From: Acidobacteriaceae bacterium
Lineage (GTDB): Bacteria > Acidobacteriota > Terriglobia > Bryobacterales > Bryobacteraceae
Direction of reading: 5' to 3'
NCBI GenBank assembly: GCA_019240475.1
Contig: JAFAYI010000019.1
Location: 124,001-188,000 of the forward strand
DNA: 64,000 nt
Positions 35,821-45,566 of this stretch are shown here, in pieces. The notes beneath the pieces were generated by a model that had not been told where the DNA came from, made no database searches, and saw only the letters and a list, made by a program, of their open reading frames with translations. The position numbers and the translations under genes are program-made. Position 1 is the stretch's first letter, and the number at the start of each line of letters is the position of its first letter.

Positions 35821-36327
35821 ATGGACCAAAACACACTTCTCATTCTTCTAATTATTTTCGTGGCGCTTTCGGCAGTGGCTATGTTGATCCAGGCTGCGAT
35901 GCTGATTGGCCTGTTTGTAGTCGCTCGCAAACTTCAACAAGCGGTGATGCCGATTATTCCGCAGGTTGAGGGCATCGTGGGAACGACGCGGCGAACGGCG
36001 GAACGTGTTGAGAAGCATGTTGAAAAGATCGGCTCCATTAGCACCTCTATCCTGGATACGACTCGACAGCAGGTTTCGAAGATCGACGAACTGCTCACAG
36101 ACGCGACGACGCGCGCCAAAGTTCAGATGGAACGCGCAGAGATGGTGCTGGACGACAGCATGACGCGCGTGCAGGAGACCGTAACAGCAGTGCAGTCCGG
36201 GGTATTGCGGCCGATCCGGGAGGTCCACGGAGTGTTGGCAGGTCTCCGAACATTTTTCATGTATTTAGGTCGCACCGGCCGGCCGACCGTCGATCACGCG
36301 ACGGCGGATGAGGAGATGTTTATCTAG
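35821..36327 (+). CDS. DUF948-like membrane protein with coiled coil
   Basis: This 168-residue protein has one N-terminal helix (residues 7-35) and then a long, mostly coiled helical region with TTRRTAERVEKHVEKIGSIS and QVSKIDELLTDATTRAKVQ. This matches the layout of DUF948/YtxG-type stress proteins, which often pair with YtxH. The pairing with the preceding YtxH gene supports the call. Its stop overlaps the convergent DUF362 gene by 4 bases. Confidence 0.68.
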   Translation: MDQNTLLILLIIFVALSAVAMLIQAAMLIGLFVVARKLQQAVMPIIPQVEGIVGTTRRTAERVEKHVEKIGSISTSILDTTRQQVSKIDELLTDATTRAKVQMERAEMVLDDSMTRVQETVTAVQSGVLRPIREVHGVLAGLRTFFMYLGRTGRPTVDHATADEEMFI

Positions 36328-37268
36328 GCGCCGTTGAGCCGCAGTTCCCTAAAGGCGGGTATCAGAGCGAACGGGGTAGACACGTCGCGAATGTTTTCCC
36401 CTATCTGGTCGACTAGAGTGGAACTCCATCCAGTGCGCCGCGAGGCGAGGCGCAGGTAGCCGATTCGATTCGGGTCGATCTGCATGACTCGACAGCAAGT
36501 TGCGTCGACACTCGGAGGGTGAGAGCCGGCGACGATTACGCCCGGCGCGTTTCGTGTGCCGAGAATGGGGCCATTTCCTTCCATCCCCTGTATTCCGTCG
36601 ACGATACAGAACTGGCGGGGAAAGAGGGTGTTTAAATCCACAATGCACTCGTCGATCCCGCTCCAATGCAGCACATTTTTCGGCCATCCGTAAACCGCGC
36701 CCGGTACGACGCCAAACAAATTCTTCATGCTGAGAGTGGCGCCGGCCCAGTGGTGGGTTTTCATCTTGGGCAACGAAACCAGGAGATCGCAGTTGAGTAC
36801 CGTGTTGGGCAGATAGATGTGCGACAAAGATGAAGCCGGATTGCGAATGGGCGTCCTCGAAACATCGTCGAGATTTAAATCTACAAAGCTGTTTTCAAAA
36901 CCCGGAACCGCGGCGAAGAATCCTGCATCGTAAGCCATATCGAGCGTGGCGCGCCGATGTCCCGGGCCCTCGGCTATGCGGATGTGACGGGCGCCGAGCG
37001 AGCGGAATGCTTCATAGACTGCGGCGACGAACACCGGATGAGTATTGGCGGGCGCGTGAGAGCTGAACTCGACTAAGTTCGGCTTCAGGACGATGCTTTT
37101 CCCCGCGACAGCGACCCCGTGACCGGCTATTAGACGGCGGATCAAGGAAACGAGATCGCTCGAATAGGACGCGGCGCGCACAACGGACACGTTATACCGG
37201 CGGGCGCGCGGGGCGCGCGAACAGGCGGCAAGCGCCAAAGAACCGAAGAAGAAGTGACGGCGGGTCAT
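36324..37268 (-). CDS. DUF362 family lipoprotein-like protein
   Basis: This 314-residue protein begins MTRRHFFFGSLALAACS, with twin arginines and a lipobox, so it may be a Tat-exported lipoprotein. The DUF362 core follows: KPNLVEFSSH, SLPKMKTHHWAGATLSMKNLFG and VDATCCRVM. No ferredoxin cysteine motif is present, although one is often found in DUF362 proteins. The function of the family is not established. It overlaps the squalene-cyclase-repeat gene in an ATGA arrangement. Confidence 0.8.
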   Translation of the reverse strand: MTRRHFFFGSLALAACSRAPRARRYNVSVVRAASYSSDLVSLIRRLIAGHGVAVAGKSIVLKPNLVEFSSHAPANTHPVFVAAVYEAFRSLGARHIRIAEGPGHRRATLDMAYDAGFFAAVPGFENSFVDLNLDDVSRTPIRNPASSLSHIYLPNTVLNCDLLVSLPKMKTHHWAGATLSMKNLFGVVPGAVYGWPKNVLHWSGIDECIVDLNTLFPRQFCIVDGIQGMEGNGPILGTRNAPGVIVAGSHPPSVDATCCRVMQIDPNRIGYLRLASRRTGWSSTLVDQIGENIRDVSTPFALIPAFRELRLNGA

Positions 37269-38215
37269 GCCACCAAGAACCGCGGGGGGTTACCGGTTTC
37301 GACTCCCGCAAGGGCGATGAGGCGCAGAGAGATGTCCAGATAGTTACGGCACACGGGAGGCGCGCCCGACGGAGGTATGGCGCGGCCGTGCTTTAGCAGT
37401 GCTAACTGTAACCAAGATAGAGCGCCAGCAGGTTGGCGGCGGTTGAGAAAAGCCGCCGCGAGACTGAGTGGTTTTTGAAGCGGCGCGTTTGGCTCGTCCG
37501 GCAATGCGAGCAGGGCGATTCCGGTCATCTCGGGGTACGATTCGGCGTCTTCGCTGCGAAATGCAGAGCCCCCGTGATTCCACCCGCCGTCCCGGCATCT
37601 CCGCGAGAGTAGGTAACGTTGAGCTCTCTGGATAGCGGAACGGAGTTGGGTGCGCTCGGGGATTCCGGCTGAAGCGGGATTTACAAACCGGGAGAGCGCC
37701 AGAACCGACATAGCGGTTGGAGCGATCCAGGCGGCTGTTCCGGGAAACCAGGGAGAACCGCCCGGCGCCTTGGGAGGCGATGCTCCGAGAAGCCGGTAAG
37801 CGAATCGCTCAAGCGCAGGCGTCTCCTGGTATTCATGTCGGAGGATCCATTGAACTCCCGGGCCCAGCGCATCGCCCCTCAGCGGAGATTGAGACAGCGC
37901 CAGAACCGCGAGGCTGGTGACGGAAGTAGTTGTGTCCACGTCGGGGTGCGGCGCCCAACCACCGTCGGGTCTTTGCTTGTTGAGCAGCCAGGAGCATCCG
38001 GTGCCATAAGCCGGGTCTCGCGGATCTTGATTTCGAGCGGCTAGAGCTAACAAAGCCCAGGCCGTAGGCTCGGTCCAGGAACTCTTCTGCGAGGTCTGTC
38101 GAGCGAAACCTGGCTGATACGGCCAGCCGCCGTCGCGGTTCTGCCCCTCGAGCAGCCTCCGCCGAAGTTGGTCGCCCTCAGCCGATGTGGGAACCTCGCC
38201 GGCTTTCGCCGTCAT
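37265..38215 (-). CDS. Prenyltransferase/squalene-cyclase-repeat protein
   Basis: This 316-residue protein consists of helical barrel repeats with QW-like motifs: GQNRDGGWPYQPGF, KQRPDGGWAPHPDVDTTTSV and SRRCRDGGWNHGGSAF. It is about half the length of squalene-hopene cyclase and lacks its DxDD motif, so it is not a standard triterpene cyclase. It could bind a lipid or act as one half of a two-part barrel. No signal peptide. It lies between a 32-residue membrane peptide gene (27 bases upstream) and the DUF362 gene, likely as one operon. Confidence 0.72.
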   Translation of the reverse strand: MTAKAGEVPTSAEGDQLRRRLLEGQNRDGGWPYQPGFARQTSQKSSWTEPTAWALLALAARNQDPRDPAYGTGCSWLLNKQRPDGGWAPHPDVDTTTSVTSLAVLALSQSPLRGDALGPGVQWILRHEYQETPALERFAYRLLGASPPKAPGGSPWFPGTAAWIAPTAMSVLALSRFVNPASAGIPERTQLRSAIQRAQRYLLSRRCRDGGWNHGGSAFRSEDAESYPEMTGIALLALPDEPNAPLQKPLSLAAAFLNRRQPAGALSWLQLALLKHGRAIPPSGAPPVCRNYLDISLRLIALAGVETGNPPRFLVA

Positions 38216-38242
38216 TTCCGTACGGGTGCTATCGTCAGGTGC

Positions 38243-38341
38243 TTAGGGAAGCATCTTGCGTTTGCGGCGCCGCTTCAAATATAGAACTAGCGTTGTAGCT
38301 GCCGCTATCCAAAGCGCGGACTGCACCATCATGTCATTCAT
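38243..38341 (-). CDS. 32-residue single-helix membrane peptide
   Basis: A very short gene reads MNDMMVQSALWIAAATTLVL then YLKRRRKRKMLP. It has one hydrophobic helix and a strongly basic C-terminal tail, as expected for an inserted N-out peptide. AAGGAG lies 7 bases before the ATG, a strong ribosome site, which is the main reason for calling it. It ends 27 bases before the squalene-cyclase-repeat gene on the same strand and probably heads that operon. No family recognised. Confidence 0.5.
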   Translation of the reverse strand: MNDMMVQSALWIAAATTLVLYLKRRRKRKMLP

Positions 38342-38492
38342 CGTGCTCTCCTTTTTTGCATCTCAAATTGTCTTCCAGTCGCTGTCCGATCTCTTAAAGA
38401 GAGTGGGTTCACCGGAATTTTGTTCGCAACATCCCTCATGAACCTCATCGGCCGCTTCCTGTCAGATCTTTAGCCGGGTTGGGCATTCTCTT

Positions 38493-39434
38493 TTACTGGC
38501 CCATGTTAGCCATCGCCGGGAACAGGTTATGGAATAACTGAAGCATGCCGGGTCCGGCCGTGACCACCAGTAAGGAAGGCAGGCAGAAGAAAAAGATAGG
38601 AAAAACGAGCTTTACGCCTACCTTGCCGGCGCGCTCCTCAGCTTCTTGACGGCGGCGAATCCGCAGGAAATCGGACTGTGTGCGTAGCGCCTCCGAGACG
38701 CTGGTCCCGAACCGATCGGTTTGCACCAGGATCGCAACCAGCTTCTTCACCTCGTCTTCTCCCGTGCGGCGGCCGAAGTTGCGGAGCGCCTCAGCGCGGC
38801 TCTTGCCAGCCATAATTTCCATGTTGAGCAGCGCCAGCTCGTCCGCCACAGGCGGGTGAACGCTTTTCAGCTCGCGGCTGACGTTAACAATAGACTGATC
38901 GAGCCCGCAGCCCGCCTCGCTGCAAACTACCAACAGATCGAGCACGTCGGGCAGCGAGAAGCGTATCTGCTCTCGCCGGCGCGACACCATTCTCCCTAGG
39001 ATGAAGCTCGGTAGAGAATAACCCATTCCGGCGCTCCCAATAGGGCCAATAATGCGCAGCATCGGAGACGGCATATGATCCCGCAGCACGATGGCCGTCA
39101 GCAGGAATACGGCGGCGAGCAGGATCTTGCTGCCGTAGAGGGCCGTTACTGCTGAATTGGAACGAATACCCGCGGCGATCAGCTCGCGCTTAACGTTCGC
39201 CGCATCCTGGGAGGAAACCGGCAGAAGATTTCCGATAGGTTGAAGCAGCCCCGAAAGCGAGAAGCCCCGCTTTGGTTTCCGCTCGGCAAGCGTGAGACGG
39301 ACGGGAATCGCATCCGAAGTGGTGGTAGCCAGTTGATCGAGTAGCCGCGCCGGGCGTACATACTGCATGTACCCAAAAATCGAAACCGTTATCGTAACCA
39401 GCAAGAAAAGCGCTACACAAACCAGAATGCCCAT
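38493..39434 (-). CDS. tadC: Tad pilus inner-membrane platform protein TadC
   Basis: This 313-residue type II secretion F-domain protein has a hydrophobic N-terminal helix (residues 1-23) and a pair near 106-150. A cytoplasmic T2SSF domain follows (RREQIRFSLPDVLDLLVVC, RFGTSVSEALRTQSDFLR) and then a C-terminal pair. Together with TadB it forms the platform through which TadA drives Flp pilus assembly. It is the last gene of the tad run, separated from tadB by 2 bases. Confidence 0.9.
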   Translation of the reverse strand: MGILVCVALFLLVTITVSIFGYMQYVRPARLLDQLATTTSDAIPVRLTLAERKPKRGFSLSGLLQPIGNLLPVSSQDAANVKRELIAAGIRSNSAVTALYGSKILLAAVFLLTAIVLRDHMPSPMLRIIGPIGSAGMGYSLPSFILGRMVSRRREQIRFSLPDVLDLLVVCSEAGCGLDQSIVNVSRELKSVHPPVADELALLNMEIMAGKSRAEALRNFGRRTGEDEVKKLVAILVQTDRFGTSVSEALRTQSDFLRIRRRQEAEERAGKVGVKLVFPIFFFCLPSLLVVTAGPGMLQLFHNLFPAMANMGQ

Positions 39435-39436
39435 GG

Positions 39437-40405
39437 TCAGACCTTTATATTCACGATCTTGCGAATGACGAAGTAGCCGATGATCTGGCCGATGATGGCG
39501 CCGTAGATCATCTTCTGGCCGGTTGCATCTGCCGCCAATCCGCGCAGATACGCCGGCGAGCTGACCATCATAAAGCCGGTGACCGCGACGGGCATCAGCA
39601 CCAGCACAATCCCGGTGATGCGGCCGTGCGCGCTAGCGGCTTTGACCTGGCCCTTTAGCCGGAATCTCTCGCGAATGACATGCGAAAGTTTGCTCAGGAT
39701 TTCGCCCAGATTGCCGCCCGTCTCCTGTTGCAGCAGAACGGAGGAAACGAAGAATCGGACGTCCACAAGCGGAACGAGCGTTACGAGTTTACTCAGCGCG
39801 ACCTCCAAAGAAGAGCCGAGTTGCAGCTCGTTTGAAACCCGACGGAACGCGGTGCCTAGCGGATCCGGCGAATCCGATCCAAGCATTTCGAGCGCAATAG
39901 TGAAACCATGCCCGGCGCGCATCGAACGCGACAAGAAGTCCAGAGCTTCCGGGAACTGTTCCTCGAACTGGCTGATGTTCTTGGCGCGCTTGCGGAGGAT
40001 GAGCAGAAGAGGTATGGCGAAAGCCAGCACCCCTAGCAGCAAGCCGCTGAGCTCGGCGTAGCCGAGAAGGTCGAGTCGCCACCCTACCAGAAAGCCAATG
40101 AGGCCCAGTACACAAGAAATGGTAACGAGTTTGCTGACGCGCCAATCCTTGCCCGCCTGTTCCAGCGTCAATTCCAGCCGGCCTGCGATTTCGAATCGGC
40201 GTATGAACTTCGTGAGCAGATCTTCGACGTCTGCGGGCCGAAGCAACTGGACCGTTCGCTGCTCGACGGGAGTGCTCGCCTCGGCATTGCGCAGCATCGA
40301 GCGAATGTGCTGCTTTTGCTGAGATTTGAAATAGGAAAACCCGAGACCGACACATCCAATGATGGTCACGAATATGACAAAGAATAGGACGGTGGCGAGC
40401 GCCAT
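39437..40405 (-). CDS. tadB: Tad pilus inner-membrane platform protein TadB
   Basis: This 322-residue protein has the same F-domain layout as TadC: an N-terminal helix, helices near 93-130, and the T2SSF domain with PEALDFLSRSMRAGHGFTIA and QQETGGNLGEILSKLSHVIRE. Two C-terminal helices follow. It pairs with TadC in the Flp pilus platform. It lies 3 bases after tadA. Confidence 0.91.
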   Translation of the reverse strand: MALATVLFFVIFVTIIGCVGLGFSYFKSQQKQHIRSMLRNAEASTPVEQRTVQLLRPADVEDLLTKFIRRFEIAGRLELTLEQAGKDWRVSKLVTISCVLGLIGFLVGWRLDLLGYAELSGLLLGVLAFAIPLLLILRKRAKNISQFEEQFPEALDFLSRSMRAGHGFTIALEMLGSDSPDPLGTAFRRVSNELQLGSSLEVALSKLVTLVPLVDVRFFVSSVLLQQETGGNLGEILSKLSHVIRERFRLKGQVKAASAHGRITGIVLVLMPVAVTGFMMVSSPAYLRGLAADATGQKMIYGAIIGQIIGYFVIRKIVNIKV

Positions 40406-40408
40406 AAT

Positions 40409-41761
40409 TTACCGAACTTCGACTGCGTTCTGAAACAGATGCGGCGGGAACTCGATACCCGCGGCTTTCAGCCGTTCGCTAAATTTCGGCCGCACTCCAG
40501 TCGGCCGGAAGCGGCCCGTGACGCGGCCTTCACTCGTCACGCCCGTTCGCTCGAATATGAAGACATCCTGGGTTGTGACGAGGTCGCCTTCCATTCCCAC
40601 GCATTCGGTGACGTAGGTCACTTTCCTGGTCCCATCCGCGAGGCGCGAGATCTGAACAAAGAGATCGACAGCCGAGGCTACCTGCTGGCGAATGGAGCGC
40701 ACATTCAGGTTCGAGCTAGCCATGCCAATCATTACTTCGAGGCGGCTGATGGCATCCCGCGGGCTGTTGGCGTGAATGGTTGTGAGCGAACCGTCGTGGC
40801 CGGTGTTCATGGCCTGGAGCATGTCGAGGGCCTCTTCGCCGCGCACCTCGCCCACGATAATGCGGTCTGGCCGCATACGAAGAGCATTGATTAATAAATG
40901 TCTCTGCACCACGGCGCCTTTGCCTTCGATATTGGCGGGCCGGGTTTCAAGGCGGGCGACATGAGTCTGGCGGAGTTGCAGCTCGGCTGCGTCTTCGATG
41001 GTGACGATGCGCTCGCTTGGCGGAATGAATCCGGAGAGCATATTCAGAAAGGTGGTTTTCCCGGCGCCTGTCCCACCCGAAATGATGATGTTGAGCCGGG
41101 CCTTTACGCAGCCTTTCACCAGCTCCAACATTCCTTCGGTGAGGGAAAGATTGCGAAGTAAATCGGCGGGCTGCAGCGGGTCGGCGCCAAAGCGCCGGAT
41201 CGACAGAAGCGGGCCATCCACTGCGAGCGGCGGAATGACCGCGTTTACGCGAGAACCGTCGGGCAAGCGCGCATCGACCATGGGCGATGATTCGTCTATC
41301 CGGCGCCCTACCCGAGAAACCACCCGCTCGATGATGCGCATCAGGTGCGCGTCGTCTTTGAACTCGATGGTGGTGCGCTCGAGTTTTCCGCCGCGTTCGA
41401 CGTAAATCAATCGCGGGGTGGTAACCAGAATGTCTGAAACGGTGCGGTCGCGCAAGAGCGGCTCGAGCGGGCCGAGCCCGAACACTTCGTCGAGAACTTC
41501 CTCGATGAGCCGGTCCTTTTCGGCGAGGCTAAGAGGGGTCTTCTCCTCGCTCACTAATTTGGCGACCGAAGGGCGAACCTCCTGGCGCACGCGTTCCCCA
41601 GGCATCGCGTAGACGGCTTCGAGATTGATTCGATCGAGCAGCTTGCGATGAATCGAGAACTTCAACTCTTGATGCTGAGCGGCGGAGGCATCGCGAAGAG
41701 CGGCGGCTGACCGGGCCGGTTCTGCCCGGGTCTCATTGCGAAGTGTATCGGTCGGCGCCAT
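40409..41761 (-). CDS. tadA: Tad pilus assembly ATPase TadA/CpaF
   Basis: This ~450-residue hexameric ATPase powers Flp pilus assembly. It shows Walker [11 protein letters not shown], an Asp-box-like EDAAELQL region, Walker [22 protein letters not shown] and the His-box [18 protein letters not shown]. The ATG at 41761 is used; a TTG at 41782, overlapping the tadZ stop, is a possible start as well. No ribosome site is visible for either, so coupling to tadZ is likely. Confidence 0.93.
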   Translation of the reverse strand: MAPTDTLRNETRAEPARSAAALRDASAAQHQELKFSIHRKLLDRINLEAVYAMPGERVRQEVRPSVAKLVSEEKTPLSLAEKDRLIEEVLDEVFGLGPLEPLLRDRTVSDILVTTPRLIYVERGGKLERTTIEFKDDAHLMRIIERVVSRVGRRIDESSPMVDARLPDGSRVNAVIPPLAVDGPLLSIRRFGADPLQPADLLRNLSLTEGMLELVKGCVKARLNIIISGGTGAGKTTFLNMLSGFIPPSERIVTIEDAAELQLRQTHVARLETRPANIEGKGAVVQRHLLINALRMRPDRIIVGEVRGEEALDMLQAMNTGHDGSLTTIHANSPRDAISRLEVMIGMASSNLNVRSIRQQVASAVDLFVQISRLADGTRKVTYVTECVGMEGDLVTTQDVFIFERTGVTSEGRVTGRFRPTGVRPKFSERLKAAGIEFPPHLFQNAVEVR

Positions 41762-41774
41762 AGGAGGAGGTTTG

Positions 41775-42920
41775 TTATCCAAAGAGGGCGAATTTTTTCT
41801 TATTCTTTAAAGGCGGAATACCCGCGATCTTGGAGGCGAGCATCGCGAAATGCTGAGCCAGCCGGTTGTTGGAATCGAGCAGGTTCCCGCTCGAATAGGA
41901 TTGATAAAGACCCATGTAGTCGTTCGGCAGAGCGGCGTAGAGCGATCTGCCGAGAATCTTTTCAAGCTCTTGTGTCGTGATATCCATCGTCTTGGGAGTT
42001 CGGTTGAGCACCAGTTGCAGCTTCTCCCCTTGCTCGAAAAGCCCGTGAACGATAGATTTCAGCCCGTGCAGCGCGACCACCTCGAGTGTCGAAACCAGAA
42101 AAAGCTGATCTATCTCGTCGAGCACCGCCGTTGCGATCGAGTTCAAGCTGCGGCCTAGATCGAGGACAATCCAATCGTGCTGCGTGCGCATGAACTGCAG
42201 AACTTGGCGCAGCTGATTTTCGTCGGGATGGTCCCATCGGGAATAAGAGGCCGGCGCTGGAATCACGGCTATGTTGGGCCGATGTTGCACGATAAGCGCT
42301 TTCCACAGGCTCTCGTCTAAGCGCGCCAGATTCTTAATGGCATCCAGGATGGAATAGGAACTGGGCGTCTTCATCAGAAAGCCCACCAGCCCGGAGGTCA
42401 GGTCGAGGTCGGCCAGTAGCACGCTCTTCCTGGTTAAATTCTGTAATTCGCAAGCAACGTGGCAGGCCAAAGTGGTGGCCCCACATCCCCCTTTCGCTGA
42501 CAAAAAGCCGATCAGCTTACCCCGCATGGCGGGGACGCCCTCGGAGGTGGAGGCGGTCAGGATGCGCTGCACCGCCGGCTGAAGATTGTCCTCAAAGGGC
42601 GGATGCAGAAATTCGTTTACACCGGCTCGCATGGCGGCGAGAATGGTTTTCGGATCAGCGCTTGAGTGCAGCGCGATGACTTTTATGCTGGGCGAGTAAT
42701 AGCGAAGCTGGCGCATCGCTATGTTGAGTTCGCCGGGAACCGCCGAGAGATCAAGCAGCAGCACTTCCGGCTGAGACTTCGAAAGCCGTTCGAGAAGAGA
42801 GTTCCAGTTAGAGTCGTGCTGTTCGAAGTCTAACGGCGGACTCGATTCCTTTAGCGTTCGAACGGCCTCCCGGCTAAGATTTTCGTCTTGTATGTGCAGC
42901 AGCAATTTGATGGAGCTCAT
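41775..42920 (-). CDS. tadZ: Tad pilus localisation ATPase TadZ/CpaE
   Basis: This 381-residue protein has an N-terminal receiver-like domain (residues 5-125) in which the phosphoacceptor context is [13 protein letters not shown] MinD/ParA-type ATPase follows, with the deviant Walker [13 protein letters not shown] near residue 140. TadZ/CpaE directs the pilus machinery to a cell pole in Caulobacter and Aggregatibacter. It lies between cpaC and tadA. Confidence 0.88.
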   Translation of the reverse strand: MSSIKLLLHIQDENLSREAVRTLKESSPPLDFEQHDSNWNSLLERLSKSQPEVLLLDLSAVPGELNIAMRQLRYYSPSIKVIALHSSADPKTILAAMRAGVNEFLHPPFEDNLQPAVQRILTASTSEGVPAMRGKLIGFLSAKGGCGATTLACHVACELQNLTRKSVLLADLDLTSGLVGFLMKTPSSYSILDAIKNLARLDESLWKALIVQHRPNIAVIPAPASYSRWDHPDENQLRQVLQFMRTQHDWIVLDLGRSLNSIATAVLDEIDQLFLVSTLEVVALHGLKSIVHGLFEQGEKLQLVLNRTPKTMDITTQELEKILGRSLYAALPNDYMGLYQSYSSGNLLDSNNRLAQHFAMLASKIAGIPPLKNKKKFALFG

Positions 42921-42930
42921 AACAGATAAA

Positions 42931-44541
42931 TCAGTTGTTCGGAGGCGGAGCGGCGGGTTGGGCGCCAGGTGCTTGCGCCGGTTGTTGGATGGGCTGTATG
43001 GTCAGCACGGGCTGAATGCCGAGCAGCGGAGCGACACCTGGACTTGAAGGCAGCGAAGTCGCGGGAGCAAAGTTCTTCAGCTGCTCCACGGGAACCGTCG
43101 AAGCCTTGGGCAACGCAGGCGCCGGACCGGTCACAGATGGTCCAGGGTTCTGAGGCGCGCTCTTGGACGATCCCTCCAAGAACGGCTTAGGAAATTTCAA
43201 ACTTGGAGCTGGAATACCAGCAGGAATTGGGCCCACAAGCTCGGGGGTGACCGTCACGAGCAGCTCGCTGTTGGTTTTGTTGACGGATTTGGATTGGAAT
43301 AACTTGCCAATGATCGGAATGTCGCCAACACCCGGAATCTTGTTGAGTTGTTCGGTGACTTCGTTATCCAATAACCCCGCAATCACGAAGCTTTGGCCGT
43401 TTTCTAATTCCACTTCTGTCTGTACACGTCTCGTCGAGAGGCCCGGGATGGTGTAGCCACTCACCGTCAAGCCATTCGAATAATCGAGCGAACTCACCTC
43501 CGGAGTGACGACTAAATGAATCGTTCCGCGCGGTGTCACGGTGGGCAGGAAGTTCAAGCGGATGCCGAACTCTTTGAACTGGATCGTGATTTGGCCGACG
43601 CCAGCCGCGCCTCCTTGCAGGGTGGGAAACGGGAACTCGCCGCCGGCGAGAAAGCTCGCGGACCGTCCACTCGTGGTCAACAGATTCGGCTCGGCCAGAA
43701 TTTGCAAGACGTTCTTGGCTTGCAAATCCTGAAGAATAGCGCCCATGTCGATTTCGGGATTGAAATAGGATAGATTCAACAGATTCGAAAGGGTGAACGC
43801 GACGGAGTGCGCGCTTCCCTGCTGTGAGTAGTTCCAGATGGGAACCGTGCCAAATTGCCCGGTTGTGGAGCTGCCGAGCCCTTTATAGGGATCCATCGTG
43901 TAGAGATTGAAGCCAAGCTGCAGGGCTGCTGTGCGATCAACATCGGCAAAGCGGACCTTCAAGAGGATCTGAGGATCTCCGGGTGGAACTTCGACACGAA
44001 GCAAGTTGACAACCTTACCGAGCGTCGCGGCGATCGCGTTGGCGCGATCGGCGGCGATCGAGTCCTTCACCGTCCCATTCAGGAAGACCGTCCCGTCTCC
44101 AAGCGTAAGAGAAACCTTCGGCCCCGCCTCCACAGCCAGCTCTTGCGTCACGGCATCGAGCTTCGTCGAGTTTGCCAGCACGTGCACTTCGTAGGCTTGC
44201 CGATTCCCCTTGGCGTCCCAGACCAGCAGGGTGGTATCTCCAGGCGACTTGCCGTTCAGCAGGATCTCTTGGGAGCTTGCCGCAGCAGCTTCGGCGATAT
44301 CGCCGCTCGCGATCGAAATCCGCCGGATGCCCGCCGGCTGATCGAGGATCAGCGATTGATTGACAGTTACGGTAAGCGCCGAGTGCCGCATGGGCGCTCC
44401 AATGCCTATCGACCCGCCGTTTTCGGGATTAATCGACCCGCCGGCTTCTGGTCTGGCCGGCGAGGAATCTTTGCCCGAGCTCGCGCTGGGGCCTTGCGCG
44501 AACAACGCCGCACTCAATACGAAACAGGCAAGGACTCTCAC
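42931..44541 (-). CDS. cpaC: Tad pilus outer-membrane secretin
   Basis: This 536-residue secretin has a signal peptide (residues 1-16) and an N-terminal pilus domain with QPAGIRRISIASGDIAEAAA and GDTTLLVWD. Short repeat domains follow, then the secretin beta-barrel with VTPRGTIHLVVTPEVSSLDY, the VEVELENGQSF-like VQTEVELENGQSFVIAGLL and a final PIIGKLFQS. The Pro-rich C-terminus is long. The GTG start overlaps the cpaB stop (GTGA). It forms the outer-membrane channel of the Flp pilus. Confidence 0.91.
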   Translation of the reverse strand: MRVLACFVLSAALFAQGPSASSGKDSSPARPEAGGSINPENGGSIGIGAPMRHSALTVTVNQSLILDQPAGIRRISIASGDIAEAAAASSQEILLNGKSPGDTTLLVWDAKGNRQAYEVHVLANSTKLDAVTQELAVEAGPKVSLTLGDGTVFLNGTVKDSIAADRANAIAATLGKVVNLLRVEVPPGDPQILLKVRFADVDRTAALQLGFNLYTMDPYKGLGSSTTGQFGTVPIWNYSQQGSAHSVAFTLSNLLNLSYFNPEIDMGAILQDLQAKNVLQILAEPNLLTTSGRSASFLAGGEFPFPTLQGGAAGVGQITIQFKEFGIRLNFLPTVTPRGTIHLVVTPEVSSLDYSNGLTVSGYTIPGLSTRRVQTEVELENGQSFVIAGLLDNEVTEQLNKIPGVGDIPIIGKLFQSKSVNKTNSELLVTVTPELVGPIPAGIPAPSLKFPKPFLEGSSKSAPQNPGPSVTGPAPALPKASTVPVEQLKNFAPATSLPSSPGVAPLLGIQPVLTIQPIQQPAQAPGAQPAAPPPNN

Positions 44542-45413
44542 TGGTTCTTCTCCTGTCGGAGCTCGAAAACCTGTTCGCTCTTCTTGGTCCCACTAAACAC
44601 CTCGATGGTCGCGACCGGGGGCGGGTCATGATGAACCGGCGGTAGGATGACAGGCCGCGGCGTCGGCGGCCGGAAAAGGACCGGCACAGGACGTCCCGAT
44701 TGCCCGAAGAGTCCCGCGATCGAAGTGCCATGAGTGGGTTGTTCCCGAGTGTCCAGAGGATTCCTCAACACGAGCTGGACCTTCGTCTCGCTACTTGCCA
44801 GATTCAGGATTTCGGCCTGATCCGGAGTGACTAACAAATTCACAACTTGCGCAGACTCGGGCTTGCCTTCGACACTTTTTTCGATTTTTTGTCCGGCGGA
44901 GAGCACTTCGATGTTCTGCAGAACAGTCCTGCATAGAGTTCCGGTCCAGTTTTGGTCGTTTCCGGGAGCGTTGCCCGCAATTAGTACGTCGACGCGCATA
45001 CCGGGTAACACAAAACCCGCAAGGCCTACGACTTCATTTACGCGTAGGGCAACGGCTCGCATGCCGACGGGGATGGTGGACGCCAGTCCGGCGCCCGCGC
45101 CTTTGCTGGCGAGCCTGCGATCCAGAATGGGTTCGTTCTGATATATGGTCGCGATCACTCCGCGGCCAATAGCATCTTGAGGCGACTTGACGGCCTGGTC
45201 GGGAATGGGGGCGCCCCACGGCACTTGCGCAAGGTCGTAATCGTGGATAAGCGCGCCGACTTGCAATTCGTGCGCCGCGACGACCAGCCTATTGGCCGGC
45301 GCCGGACGCCCTGGCGCTTGCACGCGCAGAATGATCAGCCGGTATACCAGGAAACTGGTCAGCCCGGCAACGAGCAGCGCAAACGCAAATACAGAGATGA
45401 GACGGCGGTTCAT
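44538..45413 (-). CDS. cpaB: Tad pilus protein CpaB/RcpC
   Basis: This 291-residue periplasmic protein has one N-terminal membrane helix (residues 7-28) and a SAF-like domain starting NRLVVAAHELQVGALIHDYDL. The RcpC/CpaB core follows (GMRAVALRVNEVVGLAGFV, GMRVDVLIAG). A Pro-rich C-terminus ends the protein. CpaB interacts with the secretin in the periplasm. A long hairpin separates it from the upstream flp gene. Confidence 0.9.
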   Translation of the reverse strand: MNRRLISVFAFALLVAGLTSFLVYRLIILRVQAPGRPAPANRLVVAAHELQVGALIHDYDLAQVPWGAPIPDQAVKSPQDAIGRGVIATIYQNEPILDRRLASKGAGAGLASTIPVGMRAVALRVNEVVGLAGFVLPGMRVDVLIAGNAPGNDQNWTGTLCRTVLQNIEVLSAGQKIEKSVEGKPESAQVVNLLVTPDQAEILNLASSETKVQLVLRNPLDTREQPTHGTSIAGLFGQSGRPVPVLFRPPTPRPVILPPVHHDPPPVATIEVFSGTKKSEQVFELRQEKNQ

Positions 45414-45504
45414 TATCCTTTCACTAAACTTTCTGGAAGAACAAGCGCCGACTGTTCCTTCCGGGCTTGCTCGACCGTAACAACGAGTTACAAAATAGAG
45501 TCGG

Positions 45505-45542
45505 GAGAGCCGCGCAAGCGCGCGGCTGCGGGCGCGGCTCTC
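45505..45542 (-). terminator. Long hairpin between flp and cpaB
   Basis: GAGAGCCGCGC and GCGCGGCTCTC form a perfect 11-base-pair stem around 16 bases that can also pair partly (GCGCGCGG). On the coding strand no T-run follows directly. The position, just after the abundant pilin gene, suggests partial termination or stabilisation of the flp 3' end, lowering expression of the machinery genes relative to pilin. Confidence 0.55.
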
Positions 45543-45566
45543 TAAAACTCCGGTTTTCGCTCCTTC

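Noticed and set aside
38384..38404. Short palindrome CTCTTAAAGAG upstream of the small membrane peptide gene
   Set aside because: Too short and without a T-run or partner site to call a terminator or operator.
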